Shown here in pieces: positions 1-7,813 of a stretch of DNA of 38,587 nt. The notes under the pieces were generated by a model. The model made no database searches. It was not told the origin of the DNA and saw nothing but the letters and a program-made list of their open reading frames with translations. Both the position numbers and the translations under genes were made by a program. Position 1 is the first letter of the stretch. Every line of letters begins with the position of its first letter. This stretch comes from Thermoflexus sp. (lineage in GTDB: Bacteria > Chloroflexota > Anaerolineae > Thermoflexales > Thermoflexaceae): NCBI RefSeq assembly GCF_034432235.1, contig NZ_DAOUCJ010000054.1:1-38587 (forward strand). Reading direction: 5' to 3'.

Positions 1-96
1 GCCGCAATCTGCGCCTCCACCTTCTCCATCCGATCCGTCAGCGCCGCAATCTGCGCCTCCACCTTCTCCATCCGATCCGTCAATGCCGCAATCTGC
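1..96. repeat. 42-bp tandem repeat inside coiled-coil gene
   Basis: Two almost identical 42-bp units (1-42 and 43-84, differing only near the end) are followed by a partial third unit starting at 85. The period is 14 codons, or two heptads, so copy-number change keeps both the reading frame and the coiled-coil register. More copies may lie beyond the window edge. Confidence 0.85.
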
Positions 97-311
97 CGGC
101 TGTTCTCCCCGAGGACCTCCCAGATTCGGTCGAACTCCTCATGGATCTCTAACCGAAGACGCTCCACCTGCGCCGGGAGAGCCAGAAGGTCCTCCGTCAA
201 CAACTTGCGGCGTACCTCCTCCCGGAACGCCGGATCGCGATCCAGCAGCTCTAAAAACTTCATGCGAAACACAGGATCCTGAAGCAGCTCCTCGATCATC
301 TGAGGGGTCAT
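1..311 (-). CDS. Coiled-coil protein, N-terminal part (runs off the window)
   Basis: The ATG at 309-311 opens a frame that leaves the window at base 1, so only about 103 N-terminal residues are visible. The start reads MTPQMIEELLQDP and continues as charged helices, then a coiled coil made of repeats of the type IAALTDRMEKVEAQ. The layout (short helical head, then repeated coiled coil) resembles the gene at 24922-25824, which ends in a PD-(D/E)XK-like domain. By analogy this may be another coiled-coil nuclease-like protein (DUF3782/COG5493 style), but the catalytic end is not in the window, so no function can be assigned. It is divergent from ttuA, with about 220 bp between the two starts. 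Confidence 0.6.
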   Translation of the reverse strand, partial: MTPQMIEELLQDPVFRMKFLELLDRDPAFREEVRRKLLTEDLLALPAQVERLRLEIHEEFDRIWEVLGENSRQIAALTDRMEKVEAQIAALTDRMEKVEAQIA

Positions 312-344
312 GGACCGGCCCTCCCGCTCTATCGGTCTTTTCTC

Positions 345-374
345 AGGTTAACATGGGTCACAAGAGGCTGTCAA
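345..374 (-). promoter_or_regulatory. Possible sigma70-type promoter for the coiled-coil gene
   Basis: On the - strand there is a perfect TTGACA (369-374) followed after 18 bp by TAACCT (345-350), a poor -10 element. It lies about 35 bp upstream of the ATG at 311. The -35 match is good, but the -10 is weak. Confidence 0.35.
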
Positions 375-460
375 CCCGCCCTGTCGCTCCACCGGGGCGT
401 TGCAAGCTTCATTTCAGACCAATGCCATCCGCATCGGCTTCATGAGGCGGGATGTATTGT

Positions 461-490
461 TCGACAAAAGACTCCCTTTCGCGTTAGAAT
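461..490 (+). promoter_or_regulatory. Promoter of ttuA
   Basis: TCGACA (461-466, 5/6 match) and TAGAAT (485-490, 5/6 match) are separated by 18 bp. Transcription would begin near 497. An upstream in-frame ATG at 489 would then lie inside the -10 element, which argues that translation starts at 534. Confidence 0.6.
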
Positions 491-533
491 GACGCTGATT
501 ATGGGAGAACCGGCAGAGGAGGGACATCTCACG

Positions 534-1508
534 ATGGCGATCCGTTGTCGGAAATGCGGCCGCGAGGCGGCCATCATGATGCGCCAGCACCGGCTGGCCC
601 TGTGCGATGCGCATTATCTGGAATGGTTTGTGGAGCAGACCGAGCGGACCATCCGGATGTTCCGGATGTTCGATCGCTCGGAGCGGGTGCTGGTGGCCGT
701 CTCGGGAGGCAAGGACTCCTTGAGCTTATGGGATGTGTTGCTACGCCTGGGCTATCAGGCCGATGGGCTCTACATCGGCCTGGGCATCGACGGCGGTATC
801 CGCTACTCCGATCAGTCCTATGAGAAATGCCGGCGCTTTGTGGAGGAACGCTGGCCGGACGCCCGGCTCATTGTGGTGGACGTTAAAGAAGTCTATGGCG
901 AGACCATCCCGGAAGTCGCTGCCCGGACCCTGCGAGGGCGGGATAAGCCGTGCGCCGTATGTGGACTGATCAAGCGCTATATTATGAACCGCGTCGCGTA
1001 TGATGGCGGCTACGCGGCCCTGGCGACAGGACATAATCTGGATGATGAGGTCGCTGTGCTCTTCGGCAATGTGATGAACTGGCAGGTCGGCTATATGGCC
1101 CGCCAGGGCCCTGTGCTGCCCGCCTCCCGACCGGGATTCGCCCGCAAGGTGAAGCCCTTCTGTCGCTTTTACGAGCGCGAGACCGCCGCCTATGCCCTGC
1201 TCCGGGGCATCGATTACATCTACGATGAATGTCCATACGCGGAGGGATCCACCAGCATCGCCTACAAGGAGTGGCTGGCGAAACTTGAGGAGGAACGCCC
1301 GGGTACCAAGCTTCGCTTCTATCTGGGCTTTCTGAAGGCGAAGGAGGAGGGCCTGATCGCTTTTCGGACCGATGAGGCCGAGCTGCATGCCTGTGAGAAG
1401 TGCGGGCAACCCACTTCGGCGCCGGGGATCTGCGCGTTCTGCCGGCTGTGGGAACGTCGACGGCCTGCCCGCACGATCGCCGCGCCGGTTCTCTCTGTGG
1501 AGGAGTAA
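534..1508 (+). CDS. ttuA: TtuA-type tRNA-5-methyluridine(54) 2-sulfurtransferase
   Basis: This cytoplasmic tRNA thiolase (324 aa) belongs to the TtuA/Ncs6 branch of the PP-loop ATPases. The family adenylates a tRNA uridine and replaces its oxygen with sulfur; in thermophiles TtuA makes 2-thioribothymidine at position 54, which stabilises tRNA. Visible signatures are an N-terminal zinc finger (C5, C8, C24, H27), the PP-loop SGGKDS (57-62), the CAVC motif (C140, C143) plus C233, which in TtuA ligate the catalytic Fe-S cluster, and a C-terminal zinc finger (C287, C290, C300, C303). The start at 534 is preceded by GAGGAGGG about 10 bp upstream; the alternative ATG at 489 overlaps the promoter. 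It is followed after 3 bp by a BtuF-like gene. The sulfur-carrier partner genes (ttuB, ttuC) are not in the window. Assignment to TtuA rather than another Ncs6-like thiolase rests on all three cysteine sets. Confidence 0.92.
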   Translation: MAIRCRKCGREAAIMMRQHRLALCDAHYLEWFVEQTERTIRMFRMFDRSERVLVAVSGGKDSLSLWDVLLRLGYQADGLYIGLGIDGGIRYSDQSYEKCRRFVEERWPDARLIVVDVKEVYGETIPEVAARTLRGRDKPCAVCGLIKRYIMNRVAYDGGYAALATGHNLDDEVAVLFGNVMNWQVGYMARQGPVLPASRPGFARKVKPFCRFYERETAAYALLRGIDYIYDECPYAEGSTSIAYKEWLAKLEEERPGTKLRFYLGFLKAKEEGLIAFRTDEAELHACEKCGQPTSAPGICAFCRLWERRRPARTIAAPVLSVEE

Positions 1509-1511
1509 GGC

Positions 1512-2450
1512 ATGCGTATTGTCTCCCTTCTTCCCGGCGCCACCGAGCTGGTCTGCGCCCTGGGGCTGGAGGAGCAACTGGTGGGTGTCTCCCACGAATG
1601 TGACTTTCCGCCTGAGGTGGTCGCCCATCTACCCCGTTTGACTCGCAGCACCCTTCCCGAAGGCCTCTCCGATCCCGCTGCGATCGATGCGGCCGTTCGG
1701 GAGAAGGCTCGGAGAGGCGAGGCGCTTTACACGATCGACGAGGAGCAACTCGCCGCCCTGGAACCCGATCTGGTCCTTACCCAGGCTCTGTGTGAGGTCT
1801 GCGCCGTTCCCCAAGGCCAGGCCGTGCGGGCTTCGGTTCGGCTCCGACGCTCACCCCGCGTGATCGCAGTGAACACCCATCGCCTGGAGGATCTCTTTGA
1901 AAGCCTGCAGCAGATCGCGGAGGCCGCAGGGGTTCCCGAACGGGCAGAATCCCGAATCCGGGAATGGCGCCATCGCCTGGCCCGGGTGGAAGCGGCCGTG
2001 GCCGGCGCACCCCGGCCCCGAGTCCTGATGCTCGAGTGGCTGGATCCCCCCTTCCGCTGCGGCCACTGGATTCCGGACATGGTAACGATCGCAGGGGGAA
2101 CGGAAATCATGGGGCGAGCCGGAGAGCCCTCCTCTCGGATCCGCTGGGAGGAAATCGAGAAGGCGCAACCGGAGGTCATCGGTCTCATCCCATGCGGATA
2201 TCGCCTGAACGAGGTCATCTCGGCTCAATCCCTCCTGACTCGCCTGTCTTTCTGGACCCGAATCCCGGCGGTGCAGAAGGGGGAGGTCTATGCTTTAGAC
2301 GCCTCGGCTTACTTCAGTCGGCCTGGCCCTCGCACCATCGACGGCATTGAGCTGCTTGCCGCCCTGCTCCATCCGGATCGCTTTCACACCCCGCTGGTGG
2401 AGCGGGCGGCGCAACGCCTATCGCCCCCTCCCCTCTCCCACCACGGATGA
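1512..2450 (+). CDS. BtuF-like cobalamin/corrinoid-binding protein without signal peptide
   Basis: This 312-aa protein is of the helical-backbone periplasmic-binding-protein fold (BtuF/FhuD class III). The opening MRIVSLLPGATE is the typical first strand of cobalamin-binding proteins, and the CEVCAV segment after DLVLTQ is characteristic of one bacterial subgroup. Family members bind vitamin B12 or related corrinoids for an ABC importer. The mature-domain sequence begins at residue 1, with no signal peptide or lipobox, so the product is predicted to be cytoplasmic, unlike classical BtuF. No BtuC/BtuD genes are adjacent. The start follows the ttuA stop after 3 bp, so the two are co-transcribed, and the 3' end overlaps the upstream region of the NUDIX gene. 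Ligand specificity is inferred from family resemblance only. Confidence 0.8.
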   Translation: MRIVSLLPGATELVCALGLEEQLVGVSHECDFPPEVVAHLPRLTRSTLPEGLSDPAAIDAAVREKARRGEALYTIDEEQLAALEPDLVLTQALCEVCAVPQGQAVRASVRLRRSPRVIAVNTHRLEDLFESLQQIAEAAGVPERAESRIREWRHRLARVEAAVAGAPRPRVLMLEWLDPPFRCGHWIPDMVTIAGGTEIMGRAGEPSSRIRWEEIEKAQPEVIGLIPCGYRLNEVISAQSLLTRLSFWTRIPAVQKGEVYALDASAYFSRPGPRTIDGIELLAALLHPDRFHTPLVERAAQRLSPPPLSHHG

Positions 2451-2488
2451 AGCAGAGGGCTTCCACAAGGCGACCGGGAGGTGCTTCT

Positions 2489-3091
2489 ATGAATCGTCCG
2501 CTGATTGCGCCCTCCGAACTGGAAACCCTGACTGCTCAGTTCGGACCGCAGCCGCATCAGCACGCGACGGTCATCGCAAATGGATGGTGGGAAGAGGTGC
2601 GCCGGAGCCTGAGCCGGCGCCGGGGAGAGGTTCTCATGGTCATCCAGCGGCCAGGGGGTGAGATCCTGGTTCACACGAAAGCGTTCTATCCTCCGGAAGC
2701 CTATCGGCTGCTGACCGGAGGTATCGGATGGGAGGAGACCGCATGGGATGCTCTGCATCGGGAGATCGAGGAGGAGACCGGCCTGCCTGTGCACTCAGCA
2801 ACATGGTGGGGTCTGATCACTTACACTCTCTACCCCTCAGAGGCGGGTCGGGATCAGGGCATCCCCTTTGTTTCATTTGTCTTCCATGTCTATACAGAAG
2901 GAGAACCCCGTGCAGCGGATTGGGCAGAGCGGATCGCTGCCTTCCGCTGGATCTCCCCGGAAGCCCTCCCCGAGATCGCCCGTCGTCTGGAATCCCTCGA
3001 TGCCCCATGGAGGGGCTGGGGCGCCTTTCGCGCCATCGGACATCGCTTTGTCTGGGAACATCATCGCGAACACCTGCTTCTCCGGCCATAA
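2489..3091 (+). CDS. NUDIX hydrolase
   Basis: This 200-aa cytoplasmic NUDIX-family hydrolase would cleave a nucleoside diphosphate linked to another moiety. The full NUDIX box is present: GX5E at residues 77-83, then REIEEETGL at 91-99, supplying the metal-binding glutamates. The N-terminal part (about 1-45) is helical, and its substrate cannot be told from sequence. The start at 2489 was chosen because GGGAGG lies 6-8 bp upstream; an in-frame ATG at 2447 would overlap the preceding gene and lacks such a site. It is the third gene of the ttuA cluster and ends 28 bp before the stop of the convergent mreB. Confidence 0.88.
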   Translation: MNRPLIAPSELETLTAQFGPQPHQHATVIANGWWEEVRRSLSRRRGEVLMVIQRPGGEILVHTKAFYPPEAYRLLTGGIGWEETAWDALHREIEEETGLPVHSATWWGLITYTLYPSEAGRDQGIPFVSFVFHVYTEGEPRAADWAERIAAFRWISPEALPEIARRLESLDAPWRGWGAFRAIGHRFVWEHHREHLLLRP

Positions 3092-3119
3092 CGATCCTCT
3101 TGGGACCCTCAACCAGAGG

Positions 3120-4142
3120 CTATAACGAGGACCAGAGCGTGGTCAGCGTGCGCTGGAACAGATGGATATGTTCCAGCGCTTTTCCGGCTCCCATCGCCAC
3201 ACAGGCCATCGGGGCATCCGCCACATAAGCCGGGACACCCGTTTGCTGGGTGAGAAACTCGTCGATCCGCCGGAGCATCGCTCCTCCCCCCACCAAGGCC
3301 ATCCCCCGGTCGATGATATCCGCCGCCAGCTCCGGCGGCGTCCGTTCCAGAACAGCCCGAACCACCCCGATGACGGCCTGGAGAGGCTCCTGGATCGCCT
3401 CCAGCACTTCCTCCGAACTCAAAGTGATGGTGCGCGGCAGGCCGGTGACCAGATCCCTTCCCTGCACTTCCATCGTCAAGGGAGGATCCAGCGGGAGGGC
3501 TGTGCCGATCTGGATTTTCACCTGCTCTGCGGTAGGCTCTCCGATCGCCATATTATATTTGCGGCGCACATAACCGATGATGGCCTCATCCATACGAATA
3601 CCGCCCACTCGAACGGAATGGGCAGTCACAATCCCCAGCATGGAAATCACGGCCGCCTCGGTCGTGCCGCCGCCCAGATCCACCACCATATTGCCTGTAG
3701 GAGTATCCACCGGCAGCCCCGCCCCCAGGGCGGCCGCCAGAGGCTCAGGGATCAGATAAACGTGGCCAGGATGGGCGCCTGCGGCCACGGCCGCTTCATG
3801 CACTGCGCGGCTCTCCACGCTGGTCACCCCGTAAGGGACCGAAATCATCACATGGGGGCGGAAAAGGCGGACGGGTCCGCATACTTTGGCGATGAAATAC
3901 CGAAGCATTCGCTCGGTCACATAATAATCCGCAATCACCCCATCCCGAAGAGGCCGAATCACCTCAATGACCTCCGGGGTGCGGCCATACATCGCCCGGG
4001 CCTCTTCCCCAACCGCCAGGATCTCATCCCCATCCACAGGCATGGCCACCACGGAGGGCTCCTGAAGGACAATCCCCCGGCCGACCTCATAGACCAGCAC
4101 GTTCGCGGTGCCCAGATCGATCCCTAAACGTTTGGTCAGCAT
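3120..4142 (-). CDS. mreB: MreB-family rod-shape-determining actin homologue
   Basis: MreB-family protein (340 aa) of the actin/Hsp70 ATPase fold, which forms membrane-associated filaments directing cell-wall synthesis and cell shape. Visible motifs are the phosphate-1 loop LGIDLGTANV near the N-terminus, phosphate-2 VVDLGGGTTE in the middle, and the adenosine motif ALVGGGAMLRRID near the end. The start at 4142 gives the usual MreB beginning; a 33-base in-frame extension to 4175 would run almost to the atpC stop and adds non-conserved residues. It lies 37 bp downstream of atpC and is probably the last gene of the F1 ATPase transcript. No mreC or mreD follows; the next gene is convergent. It could be an Mbl-type paralogue rather than the main MreB. 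Confidence 0.9.
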   Translation of the reverse strand: MLTKRLGIDLGTANVLVYEVGRGIVLQEPSVVAMPVDGDEILAVGEEARAMYGRTPEVIEVIRPLRDGVIADYYVTERMLRYFIAKVCGPVRLFRPHVMISVPYGVTSVESRAVHEAAVAAGAHPGHVYLIPEPLAAALGAGLPVDTPTGNMVVDLGGGTTEAAVISMLGIVTAHSVRVGGIRMDEAIIGYVRRKYNMAIGEPTAEQVKIQIGTALPLDPPLTMEVQGRDLVTGLPRTITLSSEEVLEAIQEPLQAVIGVVRAVLERTPPELAADIIDRGMALVGGGAMLRRIDEFLTQQTGVPAYVADAPMACVAMGAGKALEHIHLFQRTLTTLWSSL

Positions 4143-4179
4143 CACAAAGTCCCTATCCCCTGATGTTTTACGCAAGGCT

Positions 4180-4620
4180 TCACGGAGCGCTGGACCCAGC
4201 GGATCCTTCCCGACGGATTCGGCGGCGGCGGGCCACCTCCAGGCGAACCCGGGAGCGGCGCAGAGCCGCCAGAGCGGCGTTCAGATCGACGCCCGCCGGT
4301 CGCTCCTTCAGGATCTGCTCCGCCCGCTGACGGGCTTCCTCAGCCCGCGCGATATCGATCTCCTCCGCCCGCTCCGCCACATCCGCCAGGACGATCACCT
4401 TCTCCGGGGTCACTTCCATGAATCCCCCATGGATCGCAAACCAGAGCTCCTCGCCCCCCCTCCGGGCCAGCAACGGCCCAACGCCCAGCGCGGTCAGCAA
4501 CGGCGCATGTCCGGGCAGGATCCCCAGCTCCCCCTCCACTCCAGGGGCCACCACCATATCCACATCCCCGCTGAACAGGGCGCGCTCCTGTGTGACGATC
4601 TCCAGGCGCATCGGGCTCAT
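4180..4620 (-). CDS. atpC: F1 ATP synthase epsilon subunit
   Basis: AtpC (146 aa) is the central-stalk epsilon subunit, which couples the gamma subunit to the c-ring and regulates ATP hydrolysis. The N-terminal beta-sandwich carries the typical GELGILPGHAPLLTAL segment, and the C-terminal part is a pair of charged helices. An Arg-rich tail (RRRRIRREG) ends the protein. The start at 4620 is preceded by AAGGAGGAG about 8 bp upstream and overlaps the stop of the preceding nucleotidyltransferase by ATGA, so its translation is probably coupled to that gene. A longer in-frame start at 4650 has no ribosome site. Confidence 0.95.
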   Translation of the reverse strand: MSPMRLEIVTQERALFSGDVDMVVAPGVEGELGILPGHAPLLTALGVGPLLARRGGEELWFAIHGGFMEVTPEKVIVLADVAERAEEIDIARAEEARQRAEQILKERPAGVDLNAALAALRRSRVRLEVARRRRIRREGSAGSSAP

Positions 4621-5361
4621 CCGGCAATCTCCTCCTTCAGACGGTTCCACCGCTCCATCAGCTCTGGAAACCCGATTCCCTGAGCCAGTTCCTGGACCGC
4701 CACCTGTATGTAGTCCCGGTCCAGGCGATCCCGATAGCCCTCCAGAATCCCACGCACATCCCGCTCATCGATAGGCTCCCAGCGGGCGAGCTTGTAAATC
4801 ATGAGATCCTCCGGGGAAACAAAACCCAGCGGAATCCCGAACAATCGCGCTTCCCGGGCCCGCTGGATCGCCCGGTGATCCAGGCTTAGCGAGGCGCTAT
4901 GCAGCGCCACCGAAAACCGACGCGTAAACGCCAGCTTCACCAAAGCCCCGGCCGCAAGGCGCACGAGAGCGCCAGGAGGAACACGGAACCCCTCATGCTC
5001 GAATCGGACAAGCAGGGCAGGCAGCTGCTCCTGCGGGAGCATCAGCAGGACATCGACATCCACGGTGGTGCGGGCGATCCCCCCCCAGGGCGGCGGCCGG
5101 TCCCCCGATGATCACATAGGGAATGTCTTCCCCCTCCAGGATACGATGGAGACGCTGCAACATCTCCTGGAACGAAGCGGTCTTCCCGGGAGTCTCCGCC
5201 CTTTCCACCTCGTTCATCAAAACGCAGAGGGACTCCACCATCTCCACGCGTTCCGGCAAGGGGATCTCCGCCAGGGTCAGGAGCTCCTCTTCGCGGAGGG
5301 CCCGGTAGCCTTCCACGATGCGGCGCCAGCGCTCTTGTGGATCCTGGCCCTCGAAACTCAT
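4617..5361 (-). pseudogene. Nucleotidyltransferase-fold gene with a +1 frameshift in a G8 run, between atpD and atpC
   Basis: Two overlapping frames (5361-4993 and 5063-4617) join into one protein if a single base is removed from the eight-G run (C8 at 5079-5086 on the + strand). Seven Gs would read IIGGPAAALGG directly into IARTTVDVDVLL, the hallmark of the nucleotidyltransferase fold found in AbiEii-like and DUF6036-like proteins (GG...DVD). The repaired product would be 247 aa, with a helical N-terminal region of about 75 residues. As given, the upstream frame runs out of the conserved sequence after residue 94. The ATG at 5361 overlaps the atpD stop (ATGA), and the end overlaps the atpC start (ATGA). 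It could be a sequencing error, a true pseudogene, or a slippage-controlled gene. The function of an intact form is unknown; relatives serve as antitoxins or in phage defence. Confidence 0.8.
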
Positions 5362-6767
5362 CGCAGCTCCCCGCGGCGCAGGCGCTCCGCCTTCTCTACG
5401 GCCTCGTCGATGGTGCCGACCATATAGAAGGCCGCCTCGGGCAGATCGTCGTGCTTGCCCTCCAGGATCTCCTTGAAACCGCGCACCGTCTCCTTCAGCG
5501 GGACATAGCGGCCGGGCAGGCCGGTGAACTGCTCGGCGACAAACATCGGCTGGCTGAAGAACCGCTCGATCTTCCGGGCCCGCGCCACGATCAGCTTATC
5601 CTCCTCAGACAACTCATCGATCCCCAGGATGGCGATGATGTCCTGGAGATCCTTATAACGCTGGAGCACCCGCTGCACCTCGCGGGCCACCGTATAATGC
5701 TCCTCCCCAACGATCCGCGGGTCCAGGATCCGGCTGGTGGAAGCCAGCGGATCCACGGCCGGGTAAATCCCCTTCTCCGCGATGCTTCGCTCCAGGGCGA
5801 TGGTGGCGTCCAGATGAGCGAACGTCGCCACCGGGGCGGGATCCGAGTAATCGTCCGCCGGCACATACACGGCCTGCATCGAAGTGATCGCGCCGCGCCG
5901 GGTAGAAGTGATGCGCTCCTGCAGCTGCCCCATCTCGAAGGCCAGGGTGGGCTGATAACCTACCGCCGAGGGCATGCGGCCGAGCAGGGCGGAGACCTCC
6001 GAGCCGGACATCACGAAACGGAAGATGTTATCGATGAAAATGAGAACATCCCGCCCCTGATCCCGGAAGTATTCGGCCATCGTGAGGGCGGTCAGCCCCA
6101 CCCGCAAACGAACCCCCGGCGGTTCGTTCATCTGACCGAAGACCATCACAGTCTTGTCAATCACCCCTGCTTCAATCATCTCGCGGTAAAGCTGCGTGCC
6201 CTCGCGGGTGCGCTCGCCGATCCCGGCGAAGACAGAGATCCCCTTGTGGACCGTTGCGATGTTCCGGATGAGCTCCATGATGATCACCGTCTTGCCTACC
6301 CCCGCGCCGCCGAAGACCGCCACCTTCCCACCCCGCATGAACGGGGCGATGAGATCGATCACCTTCAGCCCGGTCTCGAAGACTTCGATCTGAGTCGATT
6401 GCTCCTCGAGGGAGGGCGGGGGCTGATGGATCGGCCGATACTCCTGAGCGCGAACCGGGCCTTTATCATCGATTGGCTCGCCCAGCACGTTGAATACCCG
6501 GCCCAGGGTGGCCTCCCCAACCGGCACCGTGATCGGAGCCCCCGTATCATACGCCACCATGCCCCGGCGGAGCCCATCTGTGGTATCCATCGCGATGCAA
6601 CGAACCGTCCCACCGGCCAGATGCTGCTGCACCTCCAGCACCAGCCGGTGGCCATCGCGGGGAACCTCGATGGCATTATAAATATCCGGCAACTCCTCCG
6701 GCGGGAACTCCACATCCACCACATTTCCCAGGATCTGCACAATCCGTCCCACAGAGCCTTTCGCCAT
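5358..6767 (-). CDS. atpD: F1 ATP synthase beta subunit
   Basis: AtpD (469 aa) is the catalytic beta subunit of F1, which makes ATP at the alpha-beta interface. The Walker A motif GGAGVGKT is at residues 153-160, GERTREG follows, and the DELSEED loop that contacts gamma is intact. Length is normal for the family. The ATG at 6767 has GGAGGG about 8 bp upstream. It follows atpG after a 91-bp gap, longer than other gaps in this operon, and overlaps the next gene by ATGA. No unusual substitutions were noticed. Confidence 0.98.
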   Translation of the reverse strand: MAKGSVGRIVQILGNVVDVEFPPEELPDIYNAIEVPRDGHRLVLEVQQHLAGGTVRCIAMDTTDGLRRGMVAYDTGAPITVPVGEATLGRVFNVLGEPIDDKGPVRAQEYRPIHQPPPSLEEQSTQIEVFETGLKVIDLIAPFMRGGKVAVFGGAGVGKTVIIMELIRNIATVHKGISVFAGIGERTREGTQLYREMIEAGVIDKTVMVFGQMNEPPGVRLRVGLTALTMAEYFRDQGRDVLIFIDNIFRFVMSGSEVSALLGRMPSAVGYQPTLAFEMGQLQERITSTRRGAITSMQAVYVPADDYSDPAPVATFAHLDATIALERSIAEKGIYPAVDPLASTSRILDPRIVGEEHYTVAREVQRVLQRYKDLQDIIAILGIDELSEEDKLIVARARKIERFFSQPMFVAEQFTGLPGRYVPLKETVRGFKEILEGKHDDLPEAAFYMVGTIDEAVEKAERLRRGELR

Positions 6768-6858
6768 CGCTTTCTTCCCTCCGGAAATGATCTGAGTTGA
6801 GGAAGATACTCCCCAAGCCCCGGGGAAAAGCGAACCGTGTAACTACCGGAAGAAGCCG

Positions 6859-7809
6859 TTAACGGCTGGCTCCGACGCGCAGGCGCGCCTGGATCTGCGC
6901 CCGGGCGGCCTGGCGCATGGCCTCCGCCCCGCCGGCGATATCCAGCATCTCACTGGTGATCGATTGCTGGCGGGCCTTGTTGTAGCTCAGGGTCAGCGTA
7001 TAAATCAGATTCTCCGCGTTCTCCGTCGCATTGCGCATGGCCACCATGCGGGCTGAATGCTCGCTGGCCAGGCTCTCCAGAACCGCGTGATAGACCTGAA
7101 GCTCCACGAAGCGCGGCAGAATCACATCCAGCAATTGCGCCGGGTCCGGTTCGTAAATAAACGTTTTGTTCGCCACCGCCCGGGTGTCCAGCCGCTCGAC
7201 GGCCTCTGGAACCGCCGGCTCATGGCCCTGGGCGAAGCGAAGCGGCAGCAGCCGCCGGACCCGGGGGCGCTGGACCATCGTGTTAATGAAATCCGTGTAA
7301 GCGATGTAGATCTCATCCACGCTCCCTTTCAGAAACTCCTCCATGGCCACCCGGGCGATCGGGCGCACATCGGTAAAACGAGGCCAGCGAGGCATCGGCG
7401 AGAAATCCGCCACCAGCGCCCCGCGCACCCGGGCCACCGCATCCCTTCCCTTTCGTCCTACAGTAAGAAAGGAGACAGGGGCCCGGCTGACGGCGGCGAA
7501 CCGGAAAGCCAGGCGGATGACATTATCATTGTAAGCGCCGCACAGACCTCGATCGGCGGTAATCAGGATCAGCAAAACCCGGTGCACAGGGCGCACTTCC
7601 AGCAGGGGATGAAGCAACGCGCTGGCTTCCGCCTGATGGGCGAGATGGACCAGGACCTCCCAGGCTTTCTGGGAATAAGGGCGGGATGCGAGGGTCATCT
7701 CCTGAGCCCGCCGCATTTTGGAAGCGGAGACTGCCTCCATAGCGCGGGTAATCTGAGAGATACTTCGAACGGTTCGAATACGGCGTCGCAATTCCCGAAG
7801 AGTGGGCAC
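6859..7809 (-). CDS. atpG: F1 ATP synthase gamma subunit
   Basis: AtpG (316 aa) is the rotating central-stalk subunit. The N-terminal helix (RTVRSISQITRAMEAVSASKMRRAQ) and C-terminal helix (ARMVAMRNATENAENLI) that form the coiled-coil rotor shaft are both clear, as is TADRGLCGAYN. It is about 25-30 residues longer than common bacterial gammas; the extra lies mostly in the middle domain. The start codon is GTG at 7809, with GGGAGG about 8 bp upstream; this ribosome site lies inside the last codons of the preceding Uma2 gene, only 4 bp separating the two genes. Gamma translation may therefore depend on that inserted gene. Confidence 0.96.
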   Translation of the reverse strand: MPTLRELRRRIRTVRSISQITRAMEAVSASKMRRAQEMTLASRPYSQKAWEVLVHLAHQAEASALLHPLLEVRPVHRVLLILITADRGLCGAYNDNVIRLAFRFAAVSRAPVSFLTVGRKGRDAVARVRGALVADFSPMPRWPRFTDVRPIARVAMEEFLKGSVDEIYIAYTDFINTMVQRPRVRRLLPLRFAQGHEPAVPEAVERLDTRAVANKTFIYEPDPAQLLDVILPRFVELQVYHAVLESLASEHSARMVAMRNATENAENLIYTLTLSYNKARQQSITSEMLDIAGGAEAMRQAARAQIQARLRVGASR

Positions 7810-7813
7810 GACT

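Noticed and set aside
489..533. Upstream start for ttuA at 489
   Set aside because: The ATG lies within the -10 element of the promoter and lacks a ribosome site, while the start at 534 has a good one.
3092..3119. Possible bidirectional terminator between the NUDIX gene and mreB
   Set aside because: Only a 5-bp stem (CCTCT/AGAGG) with a large loop and no T-tract is seen, too weak to report.
5337..6800. Open frame of 487 codons on the + strand
   Set aside because: It is antisense to atpD, low in family signal and rich in His, Arg and Pro, as expected from the opposite strand of a GC-rich gene.
6855..6866. 12-bp palindrome GCCGTTAACGGC at the end of atpG
   Set aside because: It contains the atpG stop codon, has no loop or T-tract and shows no sign of a terminator or operator role.
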